Source: Campylobacter aviculae
GTDB taxonomy: Bacteria > Campylobacterota > Campylobacteria > Campylobacterales > Campylobacteraceae
Length of the DNA stretch: 64,000 nucleotides
Direction of reading: 5' to 3'
Assembly (NCBI RefSeq): GCF_005406215.1
Contig: NZ_NXMA01000002.1
Location: 1-64,000, forward strand
The position numbers and the translations under genes are program-made. The notes beneath the pieces were generated by a model. The model had not been told where the DNA came from. It did not search any database and saw only the letters and a list, made by a program, of their open reading frames with translations. Positions 40,171 through 49,478 of the stretch are shown here, piece after piece. Positions within the stretch are counted from its first letter, which is position 1. Each line of letters opens with the position of its first letter.

Positions 40171-42447
40171 ATGAGTATCCATAGAAGAGATTTTCTTAAA
40201 TGTACAGGGATAGGTTCTATTGTTTTAAGCATGCCTGGACTTCTAGGTGCTTTCAATGGTGAAATAAAAAGCTCGAAAAAATTTGTCAAGAGTATTTGCG
40301 AAATGTGTAGCACAAGATGCCCTATAGAAGTACGATTGGATGACAATAAAAATATTTTCATACAAGGAAATAATTTTTCAAAATCTACAGAAGGTAAAAT
40401 TTGTGCAAGAGGAGGTTCTGGAGTAAATCAACTTTTTGATCCAAAGCGCCTTGTTAAACCTTTAATGAGAGTTGGAGAGAAAGGCGAAGGAAAATGGAAA
40501 GAGATAAGCTGGGAAGAAGCTTATGATTTTATATCTAAAAAACTCAATGAACTTAAGCAAAATTACGAACCTCAAAGTGTTGCATTCGCTGCTAAATCTG
40601 GACCTGAACAAATTTTTTTAAATCAATTTGCTTATGCTTATGGTTCTCCAAATATTTTTGACCATGGTTGTACTTGCCCATCAAGTTATACTACCGCATT
40701 AAAAAGTGTTTATGGAACTAGTTCCTTAAGTAGGGACTATAGTAATACCAAATTTATGCTTAATTTTGGACACAATGTTTATGAAGGAATTGTAATTTCT
40801 TATGTAAGAGATATAACAAAAGCCTTATCTAAAGGTGCTAAACTTATATCTTTAGATCCAAGATTTTCCATATTATCTTCCAAAGCTAATGAATGGCTGC
40901 CTATAAAACCTGGTGGAGATGTAGCTTTTATGCTAGCTTTCGTTCATACTTTAATATTTAACGAACTATATGATAAAAAATTTATTGAAAAATATACAAT
41001 AGGATTTGACAAACTTAAAGAAAGTGTTAAAGATTATACACCTGAAAAAATGGCACCTTATTGCGATATAAGTGCTGAAAAAATTGTTTCCTTAGCTAAA
41101 GAATGTGCTTCATTTGCACCTCATTGCATTGTTGATTATGGACACCGATCTACTTTCAGCTCTGAAGAAATAGAACTTCGTCGAGCTATAGCAATTGCAA
41201 ACGCACTCTTAGGAAATATAGAAAGCGAAGGAGGAATGTATTTTCCAAAAAGCGCGTCACTTTACAATAAAATAGCTTGTCAAAAAGTGGCACCAGAATT
41301 TAAGGGATCTATTTTACCTAAAATTTCGGCTCCAAATATACCACGCATTGATGGAGTTGATATTAAAAGAGGAGAATTTAGCAAAATTTCTAAAAGTCGC
41401 GGAATCTATAGCAAAGTTTTTGATGCAATTTTAAATGAAAATCCCTATCCGGTTAAAGGGCTTTTCATCACTCGATCCAACCCGGTTATGACAATAAACG
41501 AATCACAAAAAGTCGTCGAGGCTTTAAAAAAACTTGAATTATTTGTCTGCGTTGATATCTATCTAGGCGATAGTGCGCAATATGCAGATATTATTCTACC
41601 GGAATCTACCTATCTTGAAAGAGATGAACAATTTTTATCACACAATGGAAAAAATCCTGGCTATCAGGTCAGGCAAAAAGTATTAGAACCGATAGGTGAT
41701 ACTAAAGCTTCATCTCAAATTTATAAAGAATTAGCTGAAAAAATGGGTTTAGATAAATTCTTCCCATATAAGGATATAGAAGATTTTAGAATGAAACAAG
41801 CCTTTGAATATCCTGAAGAAATTTTTGAATTAAAAAATAAAGGTATTTTAAGCTATAGCATCCCACTTCTAGCAAGAGATAAAGAAAGTATTGCTAAATT
41901 TATAGAAAAATATCCACTCTCTAAACAATTTCTTGACAAAGATGGAGAATTTAGTGAATTGATGAAATGTAAAACCGAAAGTGGTAAAATCGAACTTTTT
42001 GATGAAGTATTGGAAAAAGCTTGCAAACGCGGTGGTTTAAGTTTTAACGATCCTAAATTAAAAACGAAAGATGAGCAATTTTATTTTATACAAGGAAAAG
42101 TAGCAGTACATACAAATGCTCACACAGCAAATGTTCCATGGCTTAATCATCTTATGGATCACAATGCCGTTTGGATTAATCAAAATATAGCTAATAAACT
42201 TAATCTAAAAAAGGGGGATAAAATAAAAATAAAAAGCAAATTCGGTGAACAAATTGCTGATGTTTTGCCTACTATAGGAATTAGAGAAGATACTCTTTTT
42301 GGCTATTTTGGATTTGGACATACAAGTAAATGGCAACAAATTTCCTATAAAAAAGGAATTAGTGCAAGCCATTTGTTAGCTGATACCATATCACCTGTAA
42401 GTGGCAATAGTGTTCATACTATTGGTGTTAATATTGAGAAAATATAG
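40171..42447 (+). CDS. psrA: PsrA-type polysulfide (or thiosulfate) reductase catalytic subunit
   Basis: Periplasmic molybdopterin enzyme of 758 residues. A twin-arginine signal (HRRDFLKCTGIG) is followed by a 4Fe-4S site (C43, C46, C50, C78) and the Mo-bisMGD domain. The Mo ligand is probably C169 in DHGCTCPSSY, by analogy with Wolinella PsrA, which the protein resembles closely from memory (ICARGGSGV, YADIILPESTYLERDE, YFIQGKVAVHTN). It reduces polysulfide, or thiosulfate, with electrons from PsrB and PsrC. AGGAGAG precedes the ATG. First gene of psrABC. Confidence 0.9.
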   Translation: MSIHRRDFLKCTGIGSIVLSMPGLLGAFNGEIKSSKKFVKSICEMCSTRCPIEVRLDDNKNIFIQGNNFSKSTEGKICARGGSGVNQLFDPKRLVKPLMRVGEKGEGKWKEISWEEAYDFISKKLNELKQNYEPQSVAFAAKSGPEQIFLNQFAYAYGSPNIFDHGCTCPSSYTTALKSVYGTSSLSRDYSNTKFMLNFGHNVYEGIVISYVRDITKALSKGAKLISLDPRFSILSSKANEWLPIKPGGDVAFMLAFVHTLIFNELYDKKFIEKYTIGFDKLKESVKDYTPEKMAPYCDISAEKIVSLAKECASFAPHCIVDYGHRSTFSSEEIELRRAIAIANALLGNIESEGGMYFPKSASLYNKIACQKVAPEFKGSILPKISAPNIPRIDGVDIKRGEFSKISKSRGIYSKVFDAILNENPYPVKGLFITRSNPVMTINESQKVVEALKKLELFVCVDIYLGDSAQYADIILPESTYLERDEQFLSHNGKNPGYQVRQKVLEPIGDTKASSQIYKELAEKMGLDKFFPYKDIEDFRMKQAFEYPEEIFELKNKGILSYSIPLLARDKESIAKFIEKYPLSKQFLDKDGEFSELMKCKTESGKIELFDEVLEKACKRGGLSFNDPKLKTKDEQFYFIQGKVAVHTNAHTANVPWLNHLMDHNAVWINQNIANKLNLKKGDKIKIKSKFGEQIADVLPTIGIREDTLFGYFGFGHTSKWQQISYKKGISASHLLADTISPVSGNSVHTIGVNIEKI

Positions 42448-42456
42448 GAGTTAACT

Positions 42457-43026
42457 ATGAAATACGCAATGGTTTTTAATTCTCAACTTTGCATAGGTTG
42501 TCAGTCTTGCTCTATAGCTTGCAGAAGTGAAAATAAAGTGCCAGATGGACTTTATAGATTAAGAGTTAAAATTCAAGGCCCTAAAGGTTTATTTCCGAAT
42601 TTAATCTTTGATTTTGAAAGATTTTCTTGTCAAATGTGCGAAGACGCTCCTTGTGTTTCAGTTTGTCCAACACATGCTTCCTTTATAGATGAAAATGGCA
42701 TTATAGATATTGATTCTGACAAGTGTGTAGGTTGCTTATACTGCATAGGTGCTTGCCCTTATAATGCAAGATTTTTAGATACCAAAACCAAAATTCCCAA
42801 TAAATGTAATTTTTGCAAGAATACTCATTTAAAAAATTATGGAGAGCCGGCTTGTGTCAGTGTTTGTCCGACAAGTGCTTTAATTTTTGGAGATTTAAAT
42901 AATCCAAAAGATCCAATCTATGATGTTTTAAATAATCACAACTATGTTCGTCGCAAAGAACATCTAGGTACCAAACCTAAACTCTTTATCATACCAAATA
43001 AGAAAGGAGAAATAAGCTATGAATGA
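42457..43026 (+). CDS. psrB: PsrB, four-cluster iron-sulfur subunit
   Basis: A 189-residue ferredoxin-like electron-transfer protein with four 4Fe-4S motifs: CIGCQSCSIAC near 12, CQMCEDAPCVSVCP near 60, CVGCLYCIGACP near 93, and CNFCK...PACVSVCP near 118-140. It has no signal peptide and is presumably exported with PsrA through the Tat pathway. It links PsrA and PsrC. Ten bases separate it from psrA and its end overlaps psrC by 8. Confidence 0.93.
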   Translation: MKYAMVFNSQLCIGCQSCSIACRSENKVPDGLYRLRVKIQGPKGLFPNLIFDFERFSCQMCEDAPCVSVCPTHASFIDENGIIDIDSDKCVGCLYCIGACPYNARFLDTKTKIPNKCNFCKNTHLKNYGEPACVSVCPTSALIFGDLNNPKDPIYDVLNNHNYVRRKEHLGTKPKLFIIPNKKGEISYE

Positions 43027-43972
43027 AATTTGGGGAATTGAAAACGCCACTATTGTTTGGCATTGGCCTATAGCATTTTATCTATTTTTAGCAGGAATTT
43101 CTTCTGGAGCTATGATAACGGCACTATTTGTAGAATGGATGAATCCTAAGCGTACCACACCTTGGGATGCATTTGTAAAAGCAGGAGTGTTAATCGGACC
43201 AATAGCTATTATAATAGGACTTACTATACTTATTTTCGATCTAAGCAAACCTTGGAATTTTTACCGATTGCTCATACACTACAATTTTAAATCTGTAATG
43301 TCTTTAGGGGTTTTACTTTTGCTTTTTTACACTCCTTTATGTATCATTTACATGATTTTACGCTTTAGAACAAATTTAAAGCATAGTTTTTTAGGCGGTA
43401 TTATTAATATTTTTAATGGGATTCTTGATTTTTTAGAAAAATACTCTCTTTGGCTTGGAAGACTAATATTTGCACTAGCGGCAGGAGTTGGTATTTATAC
43501 GGGATTTTTACTTTCCGCTATACAAACCTATCCTCTCTATAATAGCCCTATTTTACCTATTTTATTTTTAGCTAGTGGTTTATCAAGCGGAATTGCTGCA
43601 TGTATTTGTTTTGGAATTTTATTATTTAGAGAAGAAGTTTCTAAAGAAAAAACAAAATACCTATTAACTATGGACTTAAGAGTTGTTCCTATTGAATTTT
43701 TGCTTTTATTTACATTTTTTATAGGCCTTTATTTTCAAGGTAGAGAAAAAGCCATAATTGCAACATTAAGTTTAAGTCATGGTTTTTGGGCTGGAGTATT
43801 TTGGATTGGCGTTGTTGGCTTTGGAATATTTATTCCAAGTTTTATCGCACTCACTGCTTTAAAAAATCATGCTTACAAAATCAATTTCATACTTATAAAC
43901 ACAATATCAGTTATGCTTGGAGTATTTGCTTTAAGAATGTTTATTTTATATGCTGGACAAATTTTTAATTAA
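43019..43972 (+). CDS. psrC: PsrC, NrfD-family membrane quinol subunit
   Basis: A 317-residue NrfD/PsrC protein with eight to nine membrane helices, starting with the family opening IENATIVWHWPIAFYLFLAGISSG. It exchanges electrons between menaquinone and PsrB and anchors the complex. It ends at 43972, inside one arm of a terminator hairpin shared with the convergent fdh operon. Confidence 0.93.
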   Translation: MNEIWGIENATIVWHWPIAFYLFLAGISSGAMITALFVEWMNPKRTTPWDAFVKAGVLIGPIAIIIGLTILIFDLSKPWNFYRLLIHYNFKSVMSLGVLLLLFYTPLCIIYMILRFRTNLKHSFLGGIINIFNGILDFLEKYSLWLGRLIFALAAGVGIYTGFLLSAIQTYPLYNSPILPILFLASGLSSGIAACICFGILLFREEVSKEKTKYLLTMDLRVVPIEFLLLFTFFIGLYFQGREKAIIATLSLSHGFWAGVFWIGVVGFGIFIPSFIALTALKNHAYKINFILINTISVMLGVFALRMFILYAGQIFN

Positions 43973-43999
43973 TGTAGTTTTATACTACATTAATTAAAA
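43963..43999. terminator. Perfect 16-bp inverted repeat between psrC and fdhC
   Basis: TTTTAATTAATGTAGT (43963-43978) pairs perfectly with 43984-43999 around a TTTAT loop, with T runs on both strands. It sits between convergent operons and contains the psrC stop codon. It is a bidirectional terminator, A/T-rich in the stem. Confidence 0.8.
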
Positions 44000-44012
44000 C
44001 AAGATTTCAATT

Positions 44013-44909
44013 TCAGATTTTCTTTTTATCCTCAAGTTCTTTATACCAATAATGATGTAAAATATAAACCTCTTCTTCTTCCTTGTAACCAGTGATCATA
44101 GAATGAATACTTCCTTTGATTGCAAAAACAGCCATATAAATATGCACTCCAAAAAATACCACACATACAATGCCTAAAATATTATGCACTATAGCAGAAA
44201 TCCTTAAAAGTTCTATTTGAGTTAAACCTAAAAAATTTTGAATCACAACGGAGTCAAAATCTACAAAATACATAAACAAACCCGTGACAATCATCAAAAA
44301 GCCGCCAAATACAGCAATATAATACCAAGTTTTTTGACCAAAATTAAACTTACCTGCAGGAATTGGCTTTTTAACTTTGCTTAAATAACCCCCAACAATC
44401 ATAAGCCATTTAATATCATAGCTTGCAGGAAGCATTCTTCTAATCCAGCATAAAAACATAGGAATAATAGAAATGATAAATAAAATCATCGCTAAAGCAT
44501 GTAAATTTTTACAAATTCTAACAAAATTTCCGCCCCCAAAAGTAGATCCAAACATCATAATTAAACCTGTAGGGATTAAAATAATCCAAGAAAGAGCCGC
44601 AATAAAATGAAAAATTCTTTCAAATAAGCTAAAAGTGTAAATTTTCTTTCCATTATGAGAAAATTGCTTTGGCCCAATCACCATATAATGCAAAGCAAAA
44701 GCACTTAAAGCAGCGATAATAGCGATTAGAGCAATCGTTGCAATATATTCTCCTTGCAAACTCGTCCAAAATTGACCAAAAGTATGATAATTTGGAATAT
44801 TACTGATTCGATGATGATCCCATATTTGCGTATCTTGTCCCATTCTTTCTTCGCCATAAGCTAATAAATTTACAAAACAAGAAAAAAGCAAGATAAACAT
44901 TTTTTTCAT
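44013..44909 (-). CDS. fdhC: FdhC, cytochrome b subunit of formate dehydrogenase
   Basis: Membrane di-heme cytochrome b that passes electrons from formate to menaquinone. From the ATG at 44909, which overlaps the fdhB stop as ATGA, it is 298 residues. An N-terminal signal-like segment (1-19) is followed by four membrane helices (about 55-75, 105-125, 145-165 and 195-215, plus one near 245-262), with His candidates in LHYMVIGP, RIFHFIAALSW, LHALAM and VHIYMAVF. The in-frame ATG 33 bases upstream lies inside fdhB and lacks a ribosome site. Confidence 0.93.
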   Translation of the reverse strand: MKKMFILLFSCFVNLLAYGEERMGQDTQIWDHHRISNIPNYHTFGQFWTSLQGEYIATIALIAIIAALSAFALHYMVIGPKQFSHNGKKIYTFSLFERIFHFIAALSWIILIPTGLIMMFGSTFGGGNFVRICKNLHALAMILFIISIIPMFLCWIRRMLPASYDIKWLMIVGGYLSKVKKPIPAGKFNFGQKTWYYIAVFGGFLMIVTGLFMYFVDFDSVVIQNFLGLTQIELLRISAIVHNILGIVCVVFFGVHIYMAVFAIKGSIHSMITGYKEEEEVYILHHYWYKELEDKKKI

Positions 44910-45547
44910 AAACGTTCCTTTCCTATATAGGCGATCTTCCATTCTATACTTTCTTTAGGTGAAACAATGCCATAGTTTCTATTACTAAGTCTATTTTGAT
45001 AAATTTCTTCGATTTTTGAACTTTCGCCCACCAATAAAGCCTTAGTTGAACACATAGCCGCACACACCGGTACTTTACCTTCTGCGATACGATTTTGTCC
45101 ATAAAGCTCTCTTTCTTTTTGTGAATTTGTTTCTTCAGGACCACCTGCACACATTGTACATTTATCCATAATGCCTTTATTGCCAAAAGCACTATCTTTT
45201 GGAAACTGTGGAGCACCGAAAGGACAGGCATACAAGCAATAACCACAGCCTATACAAATTTCTTTATCGTGCAAAACAATACCATCGGCACGTATATAAA
45301 AACAATCCACAGGGCAAACAATAGAGCAAGGCGCATCATCACAATGCATACATGAAATAGAAGTTGAAACTTCTTTTCCTTGTACGCCTTCATTAAGAGT
45401 AATCACGCGGCGGCGACGGATATTAATAGGAAGTTCATGAGCCTCATCGCAAGCGACCGCACAACCATTACAATCAATACAACGTTCATTATCGCAAAAG
45501 AATTTTAAACGATCTTTTTCTAAATTTATAAAATTTTCTTTACTCAT
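44906..45547 (-). CDS. fdhB: FdhB, iron-sulfur subunit of formate dehydrogenase
   Basis: A 213-residue protein with four 4Fe-4S motifs: CIDCNGCAVACDEAH near 19, CMHCDDAPCSIVCP near 64, CIGCGYCLYACPFGAPQ near 97, and CTMCAGG...PVCAAMCSTKAL near 130-168. It wires the catalytic FdhA to FdhC. It overlaps fdhA and fdhC by 4 bases each. Confidence 0.95.
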   Translation of the reverse strand: MSKENFINLEKDRLKFFCDNERCIDCNGCAVACDEAHELPINIRRRRVITLNEGVQGKEVSTSISCMHCDDAPCSIVCPVDCFYIRADGIVLHDKEICIGCGYCLYACPFGAPQFPKDSAFGNKGIMDKCTMCAGGPEETNSQKERELYGQNRIAEGKVPVCAAMCSTKALLVGESSKIEEIYQNRLSNRNYGIVSPKESIEWKIAYIGKERL

Positions 45548-48342
45548 TTTCCATCCTTAGAAATGCGACAAAGTCCGCCTTTGGTTTCTGGAATTTGACA
45601 CATAACATCATAACCATAATTTGTAATTGTATTGGCACTCTCTCCACTCACATAAGGCTTAGTTCCTTCGGGGAAATTATGGGTTAAATCCACCCCTTGC
45701 ATCACTCCAGTAAAGTGAAAAGGCAAGAAAATCATTTCTTTTGCAATACCTGGATTGAATTTCACCCTAACATGAATTTTTGTTCCCTCTGGAGAATGGA
45801 TCCAAATCATATCCCCTTTTTGGATATTTTTTTCTTTTGCAAGCTCTGGATTGATCTCACAAAACATTTCAGGCGTTAAACGTGAAAGATACATAGAAGC
45901 TCTATTTTCCATACCCGCACCATTTAGATTAACAAGCCTTGCTGTGATGAGATTGAGTGGAAATTCCTTAGAATAATCCTTAGCCTTTTGCATAGAAATA
46001 AATTTTGTATCCACGCGATAAAGTGCTTTTTGATCTTCAAAAGTAGGATATTTTTGTACCAAATCATTCCTTGGAGAATGAAGAGGTTCACGGTGAAGTG
46101 GAATTTTATCTTTAAAAGTCCAAACAATGGCCCTAGCTTTAGCATTACCATAAGGAACTATACCTTTTTCTATACATTTATTTGCGATAATATTACTATC
46201 ATCATAAGACCAAGTTGCACCCATTTTTTCTTTTTCTTCAGCACTTAAAGTAATTCCTAAAATTTTTTCAATATTTTCTTTAGTGATTTGTGGATATCCT
46301 GTATCAATAGGTGAATTTAAAGGCGCATTTTTAGCTAATAAACTTTCACCTTCATATTCAAGCCCAAAATTATTTCTAAAGCCCATACCACCTTTTGCTA
46401 CTTCAATATCTACATTATAAAGCACAGGAGTTCCTGGATGTTTATCACTCCAGCAAGGCCAAGGAAGTCCGTAATATTCACCATCAACCTCATCTTTTCC
46501 CTCTAAAGTAACTTCGTTGAATTTATCCCAATTTAAAGTATGTTTTTTAAGTCTTTCAGGACTCCAACCATTTAAACCTATACTTCTAACCGCTCTAGCA
46601 ATTTCTTTTGTAGCATTTTCAGGCCAAACAATCTCACCTTTTTCATCTCGCAAAGTTTTAGTGAAATCTTCATAAAAGCCAAGCTTTTTAGCAAGTTCAA
46701 ATAAAATTTCTTGATCTTCCATGCTCTCATAAAGTGGATCAACAACCTTAAATCTCCATTGTGCACTACGATTAGTCGCGGTTACACTTCCACTGGTTTC
46801 AAATTGAGTTGCAGCCGGTAAAAGATAAATTCCATCTTTTCTTTCTGCGATAATACCTGCTTCATTTACAAAAGGATCTGCTAAAACCAAAAGTTCTAAA
46901 GCCTCTAAACCTTCTTTAACTTTAGCTTGCTGTGCGGTTGAAGTGATACCATTTCCTAAAACAACTAAAGCTTTTAAAGGTGTTCCTGCATTATCAACCT
47001 TATCATTTCCATCTTTGCCATTTAAAGCTGCTGCCCACCATCTAGCAAGAGAAAGTCCGGTTTTATGCATCCAATCTTTGCTGACAAAATTTCCTAAAAG
47101 CCATTCATAATCCACACCCCAAATTTTAGCGTAATACCTCCAAGTCGCTTCATTTAAAGGATAATAACCTGGTAAATTTTCACTCAAACAAGCCATATCC
47201 GATGCGCCTTGAACGTTATCATGACCACGTAGGATATTAACCCCGCCGCCAAATTTACCTATATTTCCAAGTACCATCTGTAAAATAGGAGCTAAACGCG
47301 TATTTGAAGTTCCTACAGAATGTTGAGTTAAACCCATAGCCCATACTAAAGTAGTCGGTTTATTTTTAGCCACTTCATGAGTGATCTCTACTAAAAGCTC
47401 TTTAGAAATTCCTGTGACATTTTCAACTTCTTCTGCTGTCCATTTTGCGGCTTCTTCACGAATTTTATCGATTCCAAAAACCCTTTCATCGATATATTTT
47501 GTATCCTCTAAGCCCTCATCAAAAATAATTTTTAGCATTCCATACATAAAAGCTATATCAGTTCCTGGACGAATTCTTGCATAAATATCCGCCTTTGCCG
47601 CACTTTTTGTAAATCTAGGATCCACAACAATAAGCTTAGCACCCTTTTCTTTAGCTTTTAAGAAATGCCTAAAACCTACTGGATGATTTACTGCAGGATT
47701 TGCACCGATGATAATAATACACTTACTTTTTTGTATATCTCCAAGATGGTTTGTCATAGCGCCATAACCAAATGTATTCGCCACACCGGCGACTGTTGCA
47801 CTATGTCAAATTCGAGCTTGATGATCTACGTTATTGGTTCCAAAAAATGCTGCAAATTTCCTTATATAATAAGCTTGTTCATTATTGAGTTTGGCAGATC
47901 CCAAAAACATCACGCTTTCTGGATTTTCTTTACGATAAGCGGCAAGTTTTTCTCCAATCTCACTTAAAGCTTGTTCATAAGAAATGCGTTTCCACTCTCC
48001 ATTTTCTTTTTTCATAGGATATTTTAAACGCACATGAGAACGCACCATATCGATCATATCAGATCCTTTGCAGCAGTGCCCGCCTAAACTTATTGGATGA
48101 TCTTGAGCGATTTCTTGACGTACCCAAACTCCATTTTGCACTTCAGCAATGATGCCACAACCCACAGAACAAGCTGTGCAGATTGTCTTAATTTTTTTGC
48201 TTCCCTCAAACGCTTCTTTTAATTCAGCCTCGCTTGCTTCTCTAAGATTTTCACTTCTTGCAAGCAAAGGGGTAGCTAAACTTGAAAGAGCCGCCATTTT
48301 TAAAAAATTACGACGATTAAGTTTTATATCAACACTTGACAT
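45544..48342 (-). CDS. fdhA: FdhA, selenocysteine-containing formate dehydrogenase catalytic subunit
   Basis: Oxidises formate to CO2 in the periplasm. Two adjacent open frames, 48342-47806 and 47805-45544, are one 932-residue protein interrupted by TGA at 47808-47806 read as Sec179. The flanks DHQARI-Sec-HSATVAGVANTFG match the formate dehydrogenase active site. The start is ATG at 48342, sharing one base with the upstream small gene. It has a Tat signal (NRRNFLKMAALSSLA), a 4Fe-4S site (C55, C58, C62 and a Cys in GGHCCKG) and Mo-bisMGD domains, with VRVKFNPGIAKEMIFLPFHF near the end. This is not a pseudogene: tRNA-Sec and selD are in the window and a SECIS hairpin follows the UGA. Confidence 0.95.
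47778..47792 (-). promoter_or_regulatory. SECIS hairpin of fdhA
   Basis: Fourteen bases after the UGA, TCGCC pairs perfectly with GGCGA around a GGTGT loop at +19 to +23. Loop position and its leading GG are almost the same as in selD, as expected if one SelB recognises both. Confidence 0.75.
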
Positions 48343-48530
48343 TATTCAGCCTTTGTATAATAATTTTCCCAATTTGCACTTCTTTGAAAAAGCACTTCTT
48401 TTTTCTTACTTTTACCTTTTACTACATCTTTATTTTCTTCTTTAGCAAAAGCTAAACCGGCACTAGGCAATAAACTAGCACTTCCTAAAACCAAAGCGGA
48501 TTTTTTAAGAAATTCTCTACGATTTTGCAT
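48342..48530 (-). CDS. Small Tat-signal protein of the formate dehydrogenase operon
   Basis: A 62-residue protein with a twin-arginine leader (NRREFLKKSALVLGSASLL, then LAFA) and a short basic tail. It matches the type annotated as formate dehydrogenase region Tat target, equivalent to Cj1513c. It overlaps the TorD-like gene by 14 bases and fdhA by 1 (TAATG), so it is co-translated with the enzyme. Role unknown; perhaps assembly or export of FdhA. Confidence 0.8.
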   Translation of the reverse strand: MQNRREFLKKSALVLGSASLLPSAGLAFAKEENKDVVKGKSKKKEVLFQRSANWENYYTKAE

Positions 48531-49200
48531 TCATCCTCCTTTTTTTATTAGTCTCTCTTCTTAGAATTTCAGATCTTGAAAGATCGTTTTGAACTTTTTT
48601 AGAAGTGGTTTTTAAAACTTTACCAAGATCAAAACAAGATCTTTCAAATTCTATAAAAGTTGCAAGTATCTTTGCTATTTCTTTATACAAATACGCTTTT
48701 TTATGCTCTAAAATTAGCGTGATAAATTCATCAATATTTTGATGAATTAGTTTTTGAAACAACTCCTTAGCTAAATCATCTTCTTTTAATTTTAAAAACT
48801 CACTCATTAATAAAAAACAAAATCCTACATTATCTTCACTTTCTTTAAATTTCATTTCATTGCGTCTTAAAATACTTTTTGAAAGAATTTCTCTCACACA
48901 AAGTAAGGCTTTTGAATTTTCAAAACCTTCTTCAAGATATGAAAATGTCATAGGAATAGCACTCTTTAAAGATAAGAAAAGCTCTTCATATTCTTTAAAA
49001 AATAACTCCAAATTTTTTTGCGAATTTTGTAATAACAAATCAAAACTATCTAATAAATCTTCATCAAACAAATTTTCTTTCATTACTTCCAAACAACGAT
49101 ATAAAGAATCTAAATGTTGTTTAGAATAAGAAAAAACAAAAAGATCGCCAAAAAATTGATAATAAAGACTTCTTGCTAATCTCAATTGCTCTAAATTCAT
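48517..49200 (-). CDS. TorD-family chaperone for formate dehydrogenase
   Basis: A 227-residue all-helical cytoplasmic protein starting MNLEQLRLARSLYYQFFGDLF, typical of TorD/DmsD-type chaperones that bind Tat leaders and protect the molybdoenzyme until cofactor is inserted. AGGA lies about 9 bases before the ATG at 49200. It is first in the operon chaperone - small Tat protein - fdhA - fdhB - fdhC. It corresponds to Cj1514c. Confidence 0.85.
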   Translation of the reverse strand: MNLEQLRLARSLYYQFFGDLFVFSYSKQHLDSLYRCLEVMKENLFDEDLLDSFDLLLQNSQKNLELFFKEYEELFLSLKSAIPMTFSYLEEGFENSKALLCVREILSKSILRRNEMKFKESEDNVGFCFLLMSEFLKLKEDDLAKELFQKLIHQNIDEFITLILEHKKAYLYKEIAKILATFIEFERSCFDLGKVLKTTSKKVQNDLSRSEILRRETNKKRRMNAKS

Positions 49201-49478
49201 AATCAATTCCTAAAAAATTTAGATTTGTAAAAATCAAAACAGACTTTATTATGCAAATATGACTTAATATAGTCTTTAAATCCTAAATTTTAATAGGTTT
49301 TATCTTATTATGATTTGAGTTAAAAAAAACTGAATTTTACTCATTTTAAATACAATCAATCATTAAAAATAAGCAAAATTCATCATTTATAAAATATAGA
49401 ATTTAAAAATTAATAATGTAAAAAATATCAGTATATTTTTAAGATGAAAAATATTTTATGCAAAATAGAAATAATAAA
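49201..49478. other. Intergenic region upstream of the fdh operon
   Basis: About 280 AT-rich bases. On the minus strand TTTGCATAAT near 49260 could be the -10 of the fdh operon, but it is not a strong match. Any ModE or other operator cannot be told by eye. No reading frame or stable hairpin is seen. Confidence 0.35.

Noticed and set aside
47806-47808. Apparent premature stop or frameshift in fdhA
   Set aside because: The flanking residues are the formate dehydrogenase Sec site, a SECIS hairpin follows, and tRNA-Sec and selD are present.
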